Source of the DNA: CBDFGE01 sp965247055
GTDB taxonomy: Bacteria > Chloroflexota > Dehalococcoidia > Lucifugimonadales > JAGWBF01
Direction of reading: 5' to 3'
Assembly (NCBI GenBank): GCA_965247055.1
Contig: CBDFGE010000004.1
Coordinates: 1-64,000, forward strand
Length of the DNA: 64,000 bases
Shown piece after piece: positions 34,383 through 43,023 of this stretch. The notes beneath the pieces are model-generated. The model did no database searches. It saw only the letters and a program-made list of their open reading frames with translations, and was not told the origin of the DNA. Position numbers and translations under genes: made by a program. How positions within the stretch are numbered: position 1 is the stretch's first letter; every line of letters begins with the position of its first letter.

Positions 34383-34452
34383 GTCCCTTTGCACCAGAGG
34401 ACTTTTCGGCCCAAGGAATCACCGGAATATATGGCAAGAATTACCTCAAGGG

Positions 34453-34953
34453 ATGTCTAGGCTGGCCCCAATGGACTTCCGAGTCGGCATAGGCTTTGAC
34501 GCCCACTCCCTCACCGCCGGGCGGCGGCTAGTTCTGGGCGGCGTCGAAATTCCTCATTCCCTGGGGTTGGCCGGGCACAGCGACGGCGACGTTCTGGTTC
34601 ACGCGATAATGGACGCCCTGCTGGGGGCAGCATCCTTGGGAGATAAAGGGGTACACTTCCCGTCCGACGACCCCCAGTACTTGAGCATTTCCAGCCTGGT
34701 GCTCCTGGCCAAAGTGGCGGACTTGCTCCGAACCGAAGGTTGGCGCATAGGCAACGTCGATGCTACAATGTTGGCGCAAAAGCCCCGGTTGGAGCCCTTT
34801 CTCCAAAAAATACGCGAGCAGACCAGCGCTACGCTCGCGGTCCCTCCGGACCGGATCGGAATTAAAGTCACCACTACTGACTACCTTGGATTTGTCGGCC
34901 GGGAAGAGGGAATCGCCGCCTACGCCGTGGCCGCGCTCATTAAAGAGCTATGA
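34453..34953 (+). CDS. ispF: 2-C-methyl-D-erythritol 2,4-cyclodiphosphate synthase
   Basis: IspF signature RVGIGFDAHSLTAGRRLVLG (metal Asp and His), LAGHSDGDVLVHAIMDALLG and ATMLAQKPRLEPF; ends with KVTTTDYLGFVGREEGIAAYA. Start at 34453, or MDFRVG at 34471. It overlaps cysS by 4 nt (ATGA), so the two are translationally coupled. Confidence 0.93.
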   Translation: MSRLAPMDFRVGIGFDAHSLTAGRRLVLGGVEIPHSLGLAGHSDGDVLVHAIMDALLGAASLGDKGVHFPSDDPQYLSISSLVLLAKVADLLRTEGWRIGNVDATMLAQKPRLEPFLQKIREQTSATLAVPPDRIGIKVTTTDYLGFVGREEGIAAYAVAALIKEL

Positions 34954-36329
34954 GGCTATATAATTCGCTCGGCGGAGAGGCGGAGGAGTTCGCTCCCGCC
35001 GACGGGAAAACCGTCAGGATGTACGTGTGTGGCGTCACTCCCTATTCGGCCACCCACGTAGGACACGCCCTTAGCTACGTTACCTTCGACGTGCTCCGGC
35101 GCTATCTGGAATTCCTCGGCTATCAGGTGCGCCATGTTCAGAACTTCACCGACGTGGACGACAAGATCATCCTCCGGTCACGCGAAGAGGGAGTCGACCC
35201 GGAAAAGCTGGCCGACCGGTACATCGACGACTTTTTCCGGACCATGGACTCCCTGAACGTTCAGCGGGCCCACGTCTATCCCCGGGCCACCCAGGAGGTC
35301 CCTCCGATCATTGAGACCATCCGCGGCCTGGTAGACAAGGGCTACGCCTACCCCTCCGGCGGCGACGTTTACTTCCGGGTAACCCGCAGCGAAAATTATG
35401 GCAAGTTGAGCCGCCGGACCTTGGATGGAATGGTCGCCGGCGCTCGGGTGGAGGTGGACCGCCACAAGGAACACCCCATGGACTTTGTACTCTGGAAAGG
35501 GGCCAGGCCCGGCGAACCCGCGTGGGACAGCCCCTGGGGGCCGGGGCGACCCGGCTGGCATATCGAGTGCAGCAGTATGTCTATCTCCTACCTGGGCGCC
35601 GCCCTGGACATCCACGGCGGCGGCCAGGACCTGATTTTCCCGCACCACGAGAACGAAATCGCCCAGAGTGAAGCCTGGACCGGCGTACGCCCCTTCTCCC
35701 GATTCTGGGTCCATAATGGGCTGCTTCGCCTGGGTGAAGACAAGATGAGCAAGTCCCTGGGCAACCTGGTATCGCTGGCCGACGCCCTGGAGAGGTACAG
35801 CCCCGACTCCCTTCGCCTCTATTTTCTCAGCTCCCACTATCGCAGCCCCTTACAGTTCAACGAAGAAGGTTGCGCCGCCATGGAGCGAAGCGCGGAGCGT
35901 TTGCTAGAGGCATTCCGACGGCCCAGCGGAGGCACTGAGTCGTTGGACCCCAGCCCCTTCCGACAACGGTTTCTGGCGGCGATGGACGACGACCTGAACA
36001 CGCCGCGGGCCCTGGCCTCCCTGTTCGACCTGGCCCGGGAGATCAACCGTTATTGCGCAGTACAGGACGTCAGCTCAGCCCAGGAGACCCTGCGCCACCT
36101 GGGCGGCATTCTGGGCCTGACTTTTATTGGACGGGATACCGGGGGAGGAGACCGCCTGGCAGCCAAGCCGTTCATCGATCTCCTCTTGGACACCCGGGCC
36201 GAGCTACGGCGGGCCAAGCAGTTCACGCTAGCCGATCGGATACGGGAAGGGTTGGACCGGCATGGGGTGAAAGTAGAGGATACACCGGAGGGGGCCCAGT
36301 GGGAGTATCATCCCCGCGACAGCCTGTAG
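34950..36329 (+). CDS. cysS: Cysteinyl-tRNA synthetase
   Basis: Class I synthetase: zinc Cys and HIGH-like block YVCGVTPYSATHVGHALSYV, then FTDVDDKII, WHIECSSMS, HGGGQDLIFPHHENEIAQSE with zinc ligands, and KMSKSLGNLV. The 459 residues are normal and the frame is intact. The order ispD-ispF-cysS is widespread in bacteria. Confidence 0.95.
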   Translation: MRLYNSLGGEAEEFAPADGKTVRMYVCGVTPYSATHVGHALSYVTFDVLRRYLEFLGYQVRHVQNFTDVDDKIILRSREEGVDPEKLADRYIDDFFRTMDSLNVQRAHVYPRATQEVPPIIETIRGLVDKGYAYPSGGDVYFRVTRSENYGKLSRRTLDGMVAGARVEVDRHKEHPMDFVLWKGARPGEPAWDSPWGPGRPGWHIECSSMSISYLGAALDIHGGGQDLIFPHHENEIAQSEAWTGVRPFSRFWVHNGLLRLGEDKMSKSLGNLVSLADALERYSPDSLRLYFLSSHYRSPLQFNEEGCAAMERSAERLLEAFRRPSGGTESLDPSPFRQRFLAAMDDDLNTPRALASLFDLAREINRYCAVQDVSSAQETLRHLGGILGLTFIGRDTGGGDRLAAKPFIDLLLDTRAELRRAKQFTLADRIREGLDRHGVKVEDTPEGAQWEYHPRDSL

Positions 36330-36346
36330 GGGCCGCCGGGAGGCGC

Positions 36347-37738
36347 GTGCTAGATAGCTCCACCATCCAATCGCTGGTGAACATCGTGGGCGGCGACAAT
36401 GTGTTGACCGACCCCTACGACCTGGACCGGTACTCCGCCGACGCTTTGACGCCGTTCCGCGCCTTCGGTGCCGAGGAGGCCTTCGACCGCCTGGCCGATG
36501 TGGTGGTGCGTCCCGGCTCCACTCAGGAGGTAGCCCAGGTCGTCAAGGAGGCAGGGCACCGGCGGACCCCGTTGGTCCCATATGGGGGTGGCACCGGGGT
36601 GATGGGCGGCACCCTTCCGGTTCAGGGTGGCATCATCCTGGACATGGGGAGGATGAACCGGGTCCTGGGGATTAACCCCACGGACCTGACCGCGGAAGTT
36701 GAGGCAGGGGTAGTTCTGCGGGACTTGGTGGACCGCTTGGCCGAAACGGGTTTGATGCCTGGGCACGACCCTTACAGCGTTCCCATTGCCACTGTTGCCG
36801 GGGCCATCTCCACCAACGGAGTGGGCTACCGCGCATCGGCTTTTGGGCCTATGGGGGACCAGGTCGTCGCCCTGGAGGTGGTGCTCCCTGACAGCCGTAT
36901 TTTGGCTACCCGGCCGGTGCCCAAGTACTCCTCAGGACCTAACCTGAACCACCTGTTCATCGGCAGCGAGGGCGTGTTCGGCATCATCACCCGGGCCACT
37001 ATCCGAGTCTACCGCTTGCCGGAAGCGCAGGCATTCGCCACCGCTGCCTTCGAGAGTTTCGACCAGGGGTTCGCCGCCGCAGCGGAGTTGCTGGCGCTTG
37101 GCATCCGGCCCACGTTGCTGGACTTGACGGAGGAAGCGGACGTGGTCCGGCTGCATCTGCTTTTTGAAGGATTCCGGGAAGGGGTAGCCGCCCAGGAACA
37201 GCGCTCGGCCCAGGTATGCGCTCAGCTAGGGGGCCGCTCCATAGGCTCGGAGCCGACTCTGGCCTACTGGCGGGACCGACACCAGTCCGCAGAGGACTAC
37301 AAACGGTCGGCGCTGGGCCGGCCGCGCCAGGTCCGCTGGAACAGATCGAGCGGGCGGGCTTTTGACTATCTCCACCTAGCCCTGCCCATCTCCAGGGTGC
37401 TGGAGTACCGGCGGAATTGCGACCGGATTATGGCCGGCACCGGGGTACGAGCGGTGGAGTACGCCATCTGGAGCCGGCCGGAGCTGTTCTCCATGCTGCT
37501 GGCGGCAGAGCCGGGGGCGGGCGACGATTTTCGCGGGGCGCTGGCCCGGGTGGTGGAGCAAGTGTTGACGTTGGCCCAGGATATGGGTGGGGTGATGGAG
37601 TATTGCCACGGCGTCGGCGTGAAGCTGAACCACCTGTTAGCCCGGGAGATGGGAGCGGGCCACGAGGTGGTCCGGGCCCTGAAGCAAACTCTGGACCCGG
37701 CCAACATCATGAACCCGGGCAAGCTCGGCTTACCTTAA
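36347..37738 (+). CDS. FAD-binding oxidase (GlcD/D-lactate dehydrogenase-like)
   Basis: FAD_binding_4 domain with VVVRPGSTQEVAQVVKEAG, PLVPYGGGTGVMGG, EAGVVLRDLVDRLA and GAISTNGVGYRASAFGPMGD, then a FAD-oxidase C-terminal domain ending YCHGVGVKLNHLL and LKQTLDPANIMNPGKLG. The GTG at 36347 has gggagg upstream; the open frame to 36053 lies inside cysS and is ignored. Likely oxidises a 2-hydroxy acid such as lactate or glycolate. No Fe-S partner subunit lies next to it. Confidence 0.88.
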   Translation: MLDSSTIQSLVNIVGGDNVLTDPYDLDRYSADALTPFRAFGAEEAFDRLADVVVRPGSTQEVAQVVKEAGHRRTPLVPYGGGTGVMGGTLPVQGGIILDMGRMNRVLGINPTDLTAEVEAGVVLRDLVDRLAETGLMPGHDPYSVPIATVAGAISTNGVGYRASAFGPMGDQVVALEVVLPDSRILATRPVPKYSSGPNLNHLFIGSEGVFGIITRATIRVYRLPEAQAFATAAFESFDQGFAAAAELLALGIRPTLLDLTEEADVVRLHLLFEGFREGVAAQEQRSAQVCAQLGGRSIGSEPTLAYWRDRHQSAEDYKRSALGRPRQVRWNRSSGRAFDYLHLALPISRVLEYRRNCDRIMAGTGVRAVEYAIWSRPELFSMLLAAEPGAGDDFRGALARVVEQVLTLAQDMGGVMEYCHGVGVKLNHLLAREMGAGHEVVRALKQTLDPANIMNPGKLGLP

Positions 37739-37795
37739 CCGGTTGCGGAAAAATGGGGAGGGCGAAGTCCCGATTCATCGGGATTCAGCTCCCTG

Positions 37796-38755
37796 TTAGA
37801 ACGGCAACTGCTGGCCGATGCCCTGTTCCAAGGCCTTGTGGTACACCAACTGGGCCGCGGCGATGTCTTCCAGGGCAACCCCCATCGATTCGAAGAGGGT
37901 GATATCCTGGCTGGTCCGGCGGCCCTGGACTCGCCCCGCGACCACGTCCTGAAGCTCGTGGGCCTGGTCCCAGCGGAATGCTCCCCTTGCCTCCGGCCAA
38001 ATAAGGTCGCCGCACTCGATCTTGGCCTGGTCCAGGTCGTCCACCACGACGACGGTGGACCGGGCCACGGTCGCCTCGTCAATTTCCCGCCGCATCCAAT
38101 GGTTTCCCCCGGCCGCGTTCACGTGGGCGCCGGGGGTCAGCCACTCCCCCTCGAGCACCGGGTCCCGGGAAGAGGTGATCGTGACTACGATGTCGGCGCC
38201 ATCGACACAGTCTTGAGCGCTCGCTGCCGGCACGACCTCCAGGTTCAGACCCTTGCTCATCTGGCGGGCAAAATCCTCCCGGTGTTCCTGGTGGCGGCTA
38301 TAGACCCGGGCAAGGCGGACTTGCCTCCCGGAGCACACCGCCTCCAGCTGGGTCCGGGCCTGAAAGCCTGAGCCAATTATCCCCACCGTGGCAGCGTCGG
38401 CGCGGGCCATGTGCTGGGTAGCCAGCCCGGTGGCCGCGCCGGTCCGAATCTGCCCCAGCCGCCCGGCCTCCAGGCAGGCCAGTAGCTGGCCTGTGTCGTA
38501 GTCGTACAGCATCACCATCGTCTTGCTGCCGCCCGGGCCCCCGAAAGAGGAGTAGGCTTTGTAACCGAAAACCTGGTGTCCGGCGTCGGCGGCGGCCATG
38601 AAGTGGAAGAACCCTTTGGGCATCCGAATGCGGGAGCGGGGATGTATCTCGGCGAGGCCCGCTCCGGCGTGCCCAAAGGCTTGTTCTAGGGCCTCGATGC
38701 ACTCTGCCATCGGCAGCAGCTGGACCACCTCTTGCTCACTCAAAAACAGGGCCAT
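37796..38755 (-). CDS. Ornithine cyclodeaminase/mu-crystallin family protein
   Basis: 319 residues with MAECIEALEQAFGHAGAGLA, GYKAYSSFGG, LLACLEAGRLGQIRTGAATG and the NAD loop TVGIIGSGFQARTQLEAVC; later GADIVVTITSSRDPVL and HVNAAGGNHWMRREID. The family includes ornithine cyclodeaminase, alanine dehydrogenase and ketimine reductases; which one is unclear. It converges with the FAD oxidase. Confidence 0.88.
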   Translation of the reverse strand: MALFLSEQEVVQLLPMAECIEALEQAFGHAGAGLAEIHPRSRIRMPKGFFHFMAAADAGHQVFGYKAYSSFGGPGGSKTMVMLYDYDTGQLLACLEAGRLGQIRTGAATGLATQHMARADAATVGIIGSGFQARTQLEAVCSGRQVRLARVYSRHQEHREDFARQMSKGLNLEVVPAASAQDCVDGADIVVTITSSRDPVLEGEWLTPGAHVNAAGGNHWMRREIDEATVARSTVVVVDDLDQAKIECGDLIWPEARGAFRWDQAHELQDVVAGRVQGRRTSQDITLFESMGVALEDIAAAQLVYHKALEQGIGQQLPF

Positions 38756-38878
38756 GCCATTCTCCCAAGGCGTCAGATCTGCCCGGGAATAAGTATAACA
38801 CCAAGCCCTCCGCTGGAAATCGGCAGGCGGTTCAGCTACAATGGCGGAACCCTACTGGGAGGCGAGTCGCGGCCGGCC

Positions 38879-39871
38879 ATGATTGTCCACCGGGTCTTTG
38901 TCACCCGCCAGATCTTTCCAGAAGCCCTAGAGCTAATCGGCCGGTCAACCCAATTCGAAGTGTGGCCCAACGAAAGTCCGCCCACCCCGGCTCAGTTGGC
39001 CGAGAAGCTAGCGAACGCCGACGGTGTGTTGACGAACATCATGGACCGGGTGGATGCTTCCTTGTTGGACCGGGCCCCCCGTCTCAAGGTGATCAGCCAG
39101 TTGGCGGTGGGACTGGACAACATCGATGTGGCCGAAGCTACCCGGCGCCGCATTCTGGTGGGGCACACCCCTGGAGTCCTGGCGAAGGCTACCGCCGACG
39201 CCGGCTTCGCCCTCCTTATGGCAGCCGCCCGCCGGATCAGCGAAGGCGATCGTTGGGTGCGGGCCGGCAACTGGACGCTGGCGTTTCACCCGATGCGCTG
39301 GCTCGGGGTCGACGTCCACGACGCAACCCTGGGAATCCTGGGACTGGGCCAGATCGGCTTGGAGATGGCGAAACGGGGTCTGGGCTTCGACATGCGTGTT
39401 ATCTACTACTCTCGGACCCGCAAGCCCGAGTTGGAACGCCTATACGGCCTGGAATACGCCGATCCCCTTACGCTTTTCAGCTCCGCCGACTTTATCTCCC
39501 TGCACCTGCCCCTCACCCCGGAGACCCGGCACTATATCAGCGAACGGGAGCTACGGCTGATGAAGCCCACCGCTGTTCTCATCAACCTGGCCCGAGGGCC
39601 GGTGGTGGACTCCCGGGCCCTGTATCAAGCGCTCAAAGAGAAATGGATCCGCGCCGCCGCGCTGGACGTGACTGACCCGGAGCCGCTCCCCCAAGACGAT
39701 CCGCTGCTGACTCTGGACAACCTGGTGGTCACCCCCCACATCGGCAGCTCCTCCCTCGCTTCCCGCCGGGAGATGTGCCTGGTGGCTGCCCGCAACCTGG
39801 TCAGCGGGCTCAGGGGGGTGCGGCTGGAGCACTGTGCCAACCCGGAGCTGTATCCGTCTCAGGGGATTTGA
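38879..39871 (+). CDS. D-isomer-specific 2-hydroxyacid dehydrogenase (glyoxylate reductase-like)
   Basis: NAD-binding GLGQIGLEMAKRGLGFDM, catalytic Arg in INLARGPVVDSRALYQAL, Glu in DPEPLPQDDPLL and His in VVTPHIGSSSLASR. The start ATG at 38879 gives 330 residues, close to the family norm. It reduces 2-keto acids such as glyoxylate or hydroxypyruvate, or works in reverse. The last chromosomal gene before the prophage. Confidence 0.9.
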   Translation: MIVHRVFVTRQIFPEALELIGRSTQFEVWPNESPPTPAQLAEKLANADGVLTNIMDRVDASLLDRAPRLKVISQLAVGLDNIDVAEATRRRILVGHTPGVLAKATADAGFALLMAAARRISEGDRWVRAGNWTLAFHPMRWLGVDVHDATLGILGLGQIGLEMAKRGLGFDMRVIYYSRTRKPELERLYGLEYADPLTLFSSADFISLHLPLTPETRHYISERELRLMKPTAVLINLARGPVVDSRALYQALKEKWIRAAALDVTDPEPLPQDDPLLTLDNLVVTPHIGSSSLASRREMCLVAARNLVSGLRGVRLEHCANPELYPSQGI

Positions 39872-40104
39872 AACCGAATGCTGCCCTGCGGGGTTACCGG
39901 CGTATTTGCCCCTCGGCGTCCTTCCCGAGTGGGAGGAATGGGGTGTCCCAGAAGCCTTATTTGGGGCCGATGGGTGGGAGATTAAATCGCTTTTGGGTAC
40001 GTCAGCGATAGCTACGGCGGAGAGGGCGGGATACGAAAAGAGGCTGTATTTGTAGCTGAATATGGGGAGCGGTGACTCTAATACCCCACATTTCACCCAT
40101 CAAA
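39872..40104. other. Junction region between chromosome and prophage
   Basis: No integrase, tRNA or obvious direct repeat was recognised in this 230-bp stretch. It ends at a relic repressor tail (40105). Confidence 0.4.
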
Positions 40105-40200
40105 CTAAAACGTCCTCGCCACCCACCGCACCTCACCGATGATCTCACTTCCATAGGTCAGCAACGCAGGCTCCCAGTGGGATTGTCGCTCAGTAGTTGG
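40105..40200 (-). pseudogene. Relic C-terminus of a second S24-type repressor
   Basis: Read leftward, this DNA matches the 3' end of the intact repressor at 41330: the shared elements are the tail YGSEIIGEVRWVARTF with stop (GTEIIGEVRWAARTF in the intact gene) and gtcgctcagtag. The frame is broken between the two blocks. It lies exactly on the far side of the nuclease-domain gene, so one repressor tail flanks each side. Confidence 0.7.
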
Positions 40201-41320
40201 GTTCCCCCTCGTCATCTCGGCCAGGGTGCTTTACCACGTCTTGCCCTGATCCGTTCTTCTCATCCTCGATGCTCGCTACGGTGGCGCGAAGCCCGTCGGC
40301 GTGGCCAAATATATCGTCGAGATCGTTAAGCAGAATTCGCTCCTCGGTGCCGTCGTCGCTAATCAGCCCCATGGATAGGTTTTTTGTCCTGAGGCGCAGG
40401 CGGCAAACGAGTCTATAGTTACTAAGGTGGACGCTGGTATGTCTCTTGTACACCTCTAGGTTTAGACGATGTACATCGACCACATCCCTCACGATAGCCT
40501 TGATGATCTGGAAAGCCTCAAGTTCAAGAGGCACAAACTCCGGCACTTCGTGATCTTCTCCCGCACTTGGTCCATCGCCATCCGCGGGCTTTGCTGTCCG
40601 ATCATCTCCTTGTTCTAGGGCCGACTTCAGCCGGGTGTTGACTCGATCATTGATGAACTGCGCAAACGCCTGTTTTGCCAGAGAACCGAACTGATCTCGC
40701 GCTGCTGGAGTTATGCGTCCTTGATAAACGCGCCCTAGGAAGAAGCGGACAAACTCTTTAGAGGGAGCAGCTAGCTCTTCGGCCAATATGCGTTTGATCT
40801 CTGTTGTGTACTTGAGTTCTCGGGCTGCATCCACTATCTCCCGCACAGCAAAGGCAGATTTCGTGAATCGCTTTAGTTCTGTCACCTGGATATCGGTGAA
40901 GTCGAGTGTGTTGAATTCAAAGAACGGCTTCGTATCCATTACATTTGGTTGGTCAAGATCTGAGAAGAACCGATAGACTATGCCATCAGTTAGGATGCCA
41001 AAGCGAGCGGCGGTGACTGTGAAGTATCGAAGAAGTTGAGACATTTCCGCCTCGTCTAAATTGCTGCCGTACTTCTTGCACTCAATGAGAATAGCCGGCT
41101 TACCATCCTGTATCAGTGCATAGTCAACTTTCTCGCCCTTCTTGGTCCCTACATCTGCGGTGAATTCGGGCACTACCTCAGTGGGATCGAATATTTCATA
41201 TCCGAGCATCTGGATGAAGGGAAGAACAAGGGCACTCTTGGTGGCCTCTTCGGTTTCCAGATGCTCGATGCGCTTGGCGAACCGGCCAGATCGTGTGCGT
41301 ACTTCGTCGATGAAATCCAT
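40190..41320 (-). CDS. HsdR_N-type restriction nuclease-domain protein
   Basis: 376 residues. The N-terminal domain has KVDYALIQDGKPAILIECKK, a PD-(D/E)XK core (Asp...Glu-Cys-Lys) as in the N-terminal domain of type I restriction R subunits, preceded by LVLPFIQMLGYEIFDPTEVV. There is no helicase domain and no M or S subunit nearby, so it is a stand-alone protein; the C-terminal half is unassigned. Codon use is more AT-rich than in neighbours. It lies directly after the repressor and may act in superinfection exclusion; that is inference. Confidence 0.75.
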   Translation of the reverse strand: MDFIDEVRTRSGRFAKRIEHLETEEATKSALVLPFIQMLGYEIFDPTEVVPEFTADVGTKKGEKVDYALIQDGKPAILIECKKYGSNLDEAEMSQLLRYFTVTAARFGILTDGIVYRFFSDLDQPNVMDTKPFFEFNTLDFTDIQVTELKRFTKSAFAVREIVDAARELKYTTEIKRILAEELAAPSKEFVRFFLGRVYQGRITPAARDQFGSLAKQAFAQFINDRVNTRLKSALEQGDDRTAKPADGDGPSAGEDHEVPEFVPLELEAFQIIKAIVRDVVDVHRLNLEVYKRHTSVHLSNYRLVCRLRLRTKNLSMGLISDDGTEERILLNDLDDIFGHADGLRATVASIEDEKNGSGQDVVKHPGRDDEGEPNY

Positions 41321-41329
41321 ACTCTCTCC

Positions 41330-42157
41330 CTAAAACGTCCTAGCCGCCCAGCGCACCTCGCCGATGATCTCCGTGCCTGGGGACATGGGCGTAACCCGCC
41401 AGTCAGGACTGTCGCTCAGTAGCTCCCACCGGCCCTCTTCGTCCAACCCCAAACGCTTCACCACCAGGCCCTCCTCGGTTCGCATCACGTAGATTCGGCC
41501 CTGGTGCGGCTCCCTGCGTTTGCGATCCACGAGGATCGAGCAGCCGTTCGGCAATGTAGGCTCCATAGATTCTCCCCGGACGCGGATGATGTTGCTTTGC
41601 TCCGGGTCGATGGAGTGGCTTAGCAACCAGTCGTTGCGGAACCACAGAAGCCCGATTGGTGTCTCGTCGTAGACCTCCGCGCCTACGCCCGCTGCCGAAG
41701 CGACTTCCATCAGCCGAACTGGGCTTCTGTCCGACGGATCGTAGTTGCTGGGGTCATAGTTTGCCCTGGGCTCGCCGATGGCCTGGACTGGGGCCTGGGC
41801 TCGGATGTAGGACTCAAGCCGGTCGAAGCGGGCACTGAACTCCTGACGAACCTGGTCCAGGGAGAGGATGCCGCCCAACGCATCTGGCTCGGATTGGGCT
41901 GCCGACTCTGGCGCATTGACACGGCCACTGTCCCCTTGTGGTTCGTCTTCCTCACCGTAGAACCACTCCACGGGCTTGCTGTAGAGGGACGCGAGACCCC
42001 GTAAGGCCAGCGTAGAGGGATTCCTACGGCTGGTTTCGTACTCGTAGATCATATTGAGGTCTACACCTGCCCGCTCTCCTACTTCTCGCCGCGTCAACCC
42101 CAACTCTTTCCTAGCTTCCATTAATCGCTCGGCTACACCCATTTGTTGTCCTGTCAC
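41330..42157 (-). CDS. Prophage repressor, XRE HTH plus S24 (LexA-like) peptidase
   Basis: The N-terminal HTH (RMEARK-like helix, LTRREVGERAGVDLNMIYEY) is followed by a linker with NYDPSNYDPSD repeats and a C-terminal S24 domain: possible cleavage site ASAAGVGAE, catalytic Ser in RVRGESMEPTLPNG and Lys in GLVVKRLG. Such repressors keep the prophage silent and self-cleave upon RecA activation. The start may be 42157 or the in-frame ATG at 42142. It is divergent from the early operon. Confidence 0.88.
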   Translation of the reverse strand: MTGQQMGVAERLMEARKELGLTRREVGERAGVDLNMIYEYETSRRNPSTLALRGLASLYSKPVEWFYGEEDEPQGDSGRVNAPESAAQSEPDALGGILSLDQVRQEFSARFDRLESYIRAQAPVQAIGEPRANYDPSNYDPSDRSPVRLMEVASAAGVGAEVYDETPIGLLWFRNDWLLSHSIDPEQSNIIRVRGESMEPTLPNGCSILVDRKRREPHQGRIYVMRTEEGLVVKRLGLDEEGRWELLSDSPDWRVTPMSPGTEIIGEVRWAARTF

Positions 42158-42197
42158 CTACAAATGCAAGAACTTCCCTCATTATGTTCCACATCCC

Positions 42198-42226
42198 TTG
42201 ACACAATGTACAGGCTATGCTAGTAT
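42198..42226 (+). promoter_or_regulatory. Consensus early promoter (PR-like) of the prophage
   Basis: TTGACA at 42198-42203, exactly 17 nt, then TAGTAT at 42221-42226. Flanking tgttccacat and ttgacacaatgtacagg segments in the 120-bp divergent region are candidates for operator half-sites of the S24 repressor. A leftward promoter for the repressor should overlap. Confidence 0.75.
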
Positions 42227-42279
42227 CACTTAGAAGCATTTTACTGGCCATGCGAGATGTTGCTTGGGAGAAAGTAACC

Positions 42280-42495
42280 ATGCCTAAGTCACCAACCCAG
42301 GAAAAGCTAGAGGCCCAGCGCCACGAGGATATCCGAGACATCGTGCTCGGTGCACTTCGCAAGTTCCGGGGCCGCCGCAACATGCTGATGCTGGTCTCCG
42401 TCGAACTGGAGGTGAGCGATGCCACCGTCTACCGCTGGTGTTCCGACCTCGGCATCGACATCGACGAGTACCGGCGGGCCACTCCCGCGGAATAG
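42280..42495 (+). CDS. Small HTH-type phage protein 1
   Basis: Starts at ATG 42280 with ggagaaag upstream; the longer frame from 42217 begins inside the promoter and is rejected. 71 residues: PKSPTQEKLEAQRHEDIRDI and ELEVSDATVYRWCSDLGIDI, an HTH-like helix pair (VSDATVYRWCSDLGI). Paralogue of the next gene. Likely an early transcription factor. Confidence 0.7.
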   Translation: MPKSPTQEKLEAQRHEDIRDIVLGALRKFRGRRNMLMLVSVELEVSDATVYRWCSDLGIDIDEYRRATPAE

Positions 42496-42547
42496 AGATA
42501 GGGGCGAGTAGCGTGGGAGTCTTACCTGAACCGAAGAGGAGTGTGGC

Positions 42548-42775
42548 ATGCCCAAGACACCGACGCAAGAGAAACTAGAGGCCCAAAGAAGCAAGGGCAT
42601 GGCGGACATACTCCGAGAAGCCCTGGACGGCCGCCGCTGTCAGAAGCACATGGTCACCATTGCCGCTATGGACCTTGGAGTGACCGACGCCACCCTTTGT
42701 CAATGGTGCCGGGAGTTCGGCATCGACATCGACGAGTACCGGCGGCCGTCTGCCACATCCACGGAGGAACGATGA
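42548..42775 (+). CDS. Small HTH-type phage protein 2
   Basis: 75 residues, PKTPTQEKLEAQRSKGMADI and VTDATLCQWCREFGIDIDEY, clearly homologous to the protein encoded just upstream over its whole length. The tandem pair arose by duplication. Its stop overlaps the AlpA-like start by ATGA. Confidence 0.7.
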   Translation: MPKTPTQEKLEAQRSKGMADILREALDGRRCQKHMVTIAAMDLGVTDATLCQWCREFGIDIDEYRRPSATSTEER

Positions 42776-42984
42776 AGATACTCCGCCTCCCCGCGTTGCT
42801 GGCCCGCGTGGGCGTGTCACACGCGACGATCTACCGAATGATCTCGAGCGGCGAGTTTCCTCGTTCTGTGCGGATCGGCGTGCGGGCGAAAGGCTGGCGC
42901 TCTGACGAGATTGACGACTGGCTGGCCTCCCGCCCACACACCGTCCCTGAAAGCCCAGGGCGAGCGAAGGAGGCGCGTCGATGA
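42772..42984 (+). CDS. AlpA-like excisionase/regulator
   Basis: 70 residues: LRLPALLARVGVSHATIYRM, then SGEFPRSVRIGVRAKGWRSDEIDDWLA, the MerR-like HTH of AlpA family proteins (phage excisionases or activators). The C-terminal codons and stop are duplicated 1 kb downstream at 43955, the mark of a segmental duplication. Confidence 0.8.
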   Translation: MKILRLPALLARVGVSHATIYRMISSGEFPRSVRIGVRAKGWRSDEIDDWLASRPHTVPESPGRAKEARR

Positions 42985-43023
42985 GCCACACGACGGTCAG
43001 GACGCACACACGGCGAGGTTATC
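42946..43023 (+). repeat. 78-bp direct repeat, left copy
   Basis: It covers the last codons of the AlpA-like gene and the first 14 codons of the next ORF. It matches 43955-44032 with about seven differences. Together they bracket a cassette with leftward genes. Confidence 0.85.

Noticed and set aside
36053..36346. Extension of the FAD-oxidase frame into cysS
   Set aside because: It lies wholly within the cysS coding sequence in another frame; GTG 36347 has a ribosome site.
42217..42279. Longer start of the first HTH gene
   Set aside because: It would begin upstream of the -10 box of the early promoter, so it could not be in the transcript.
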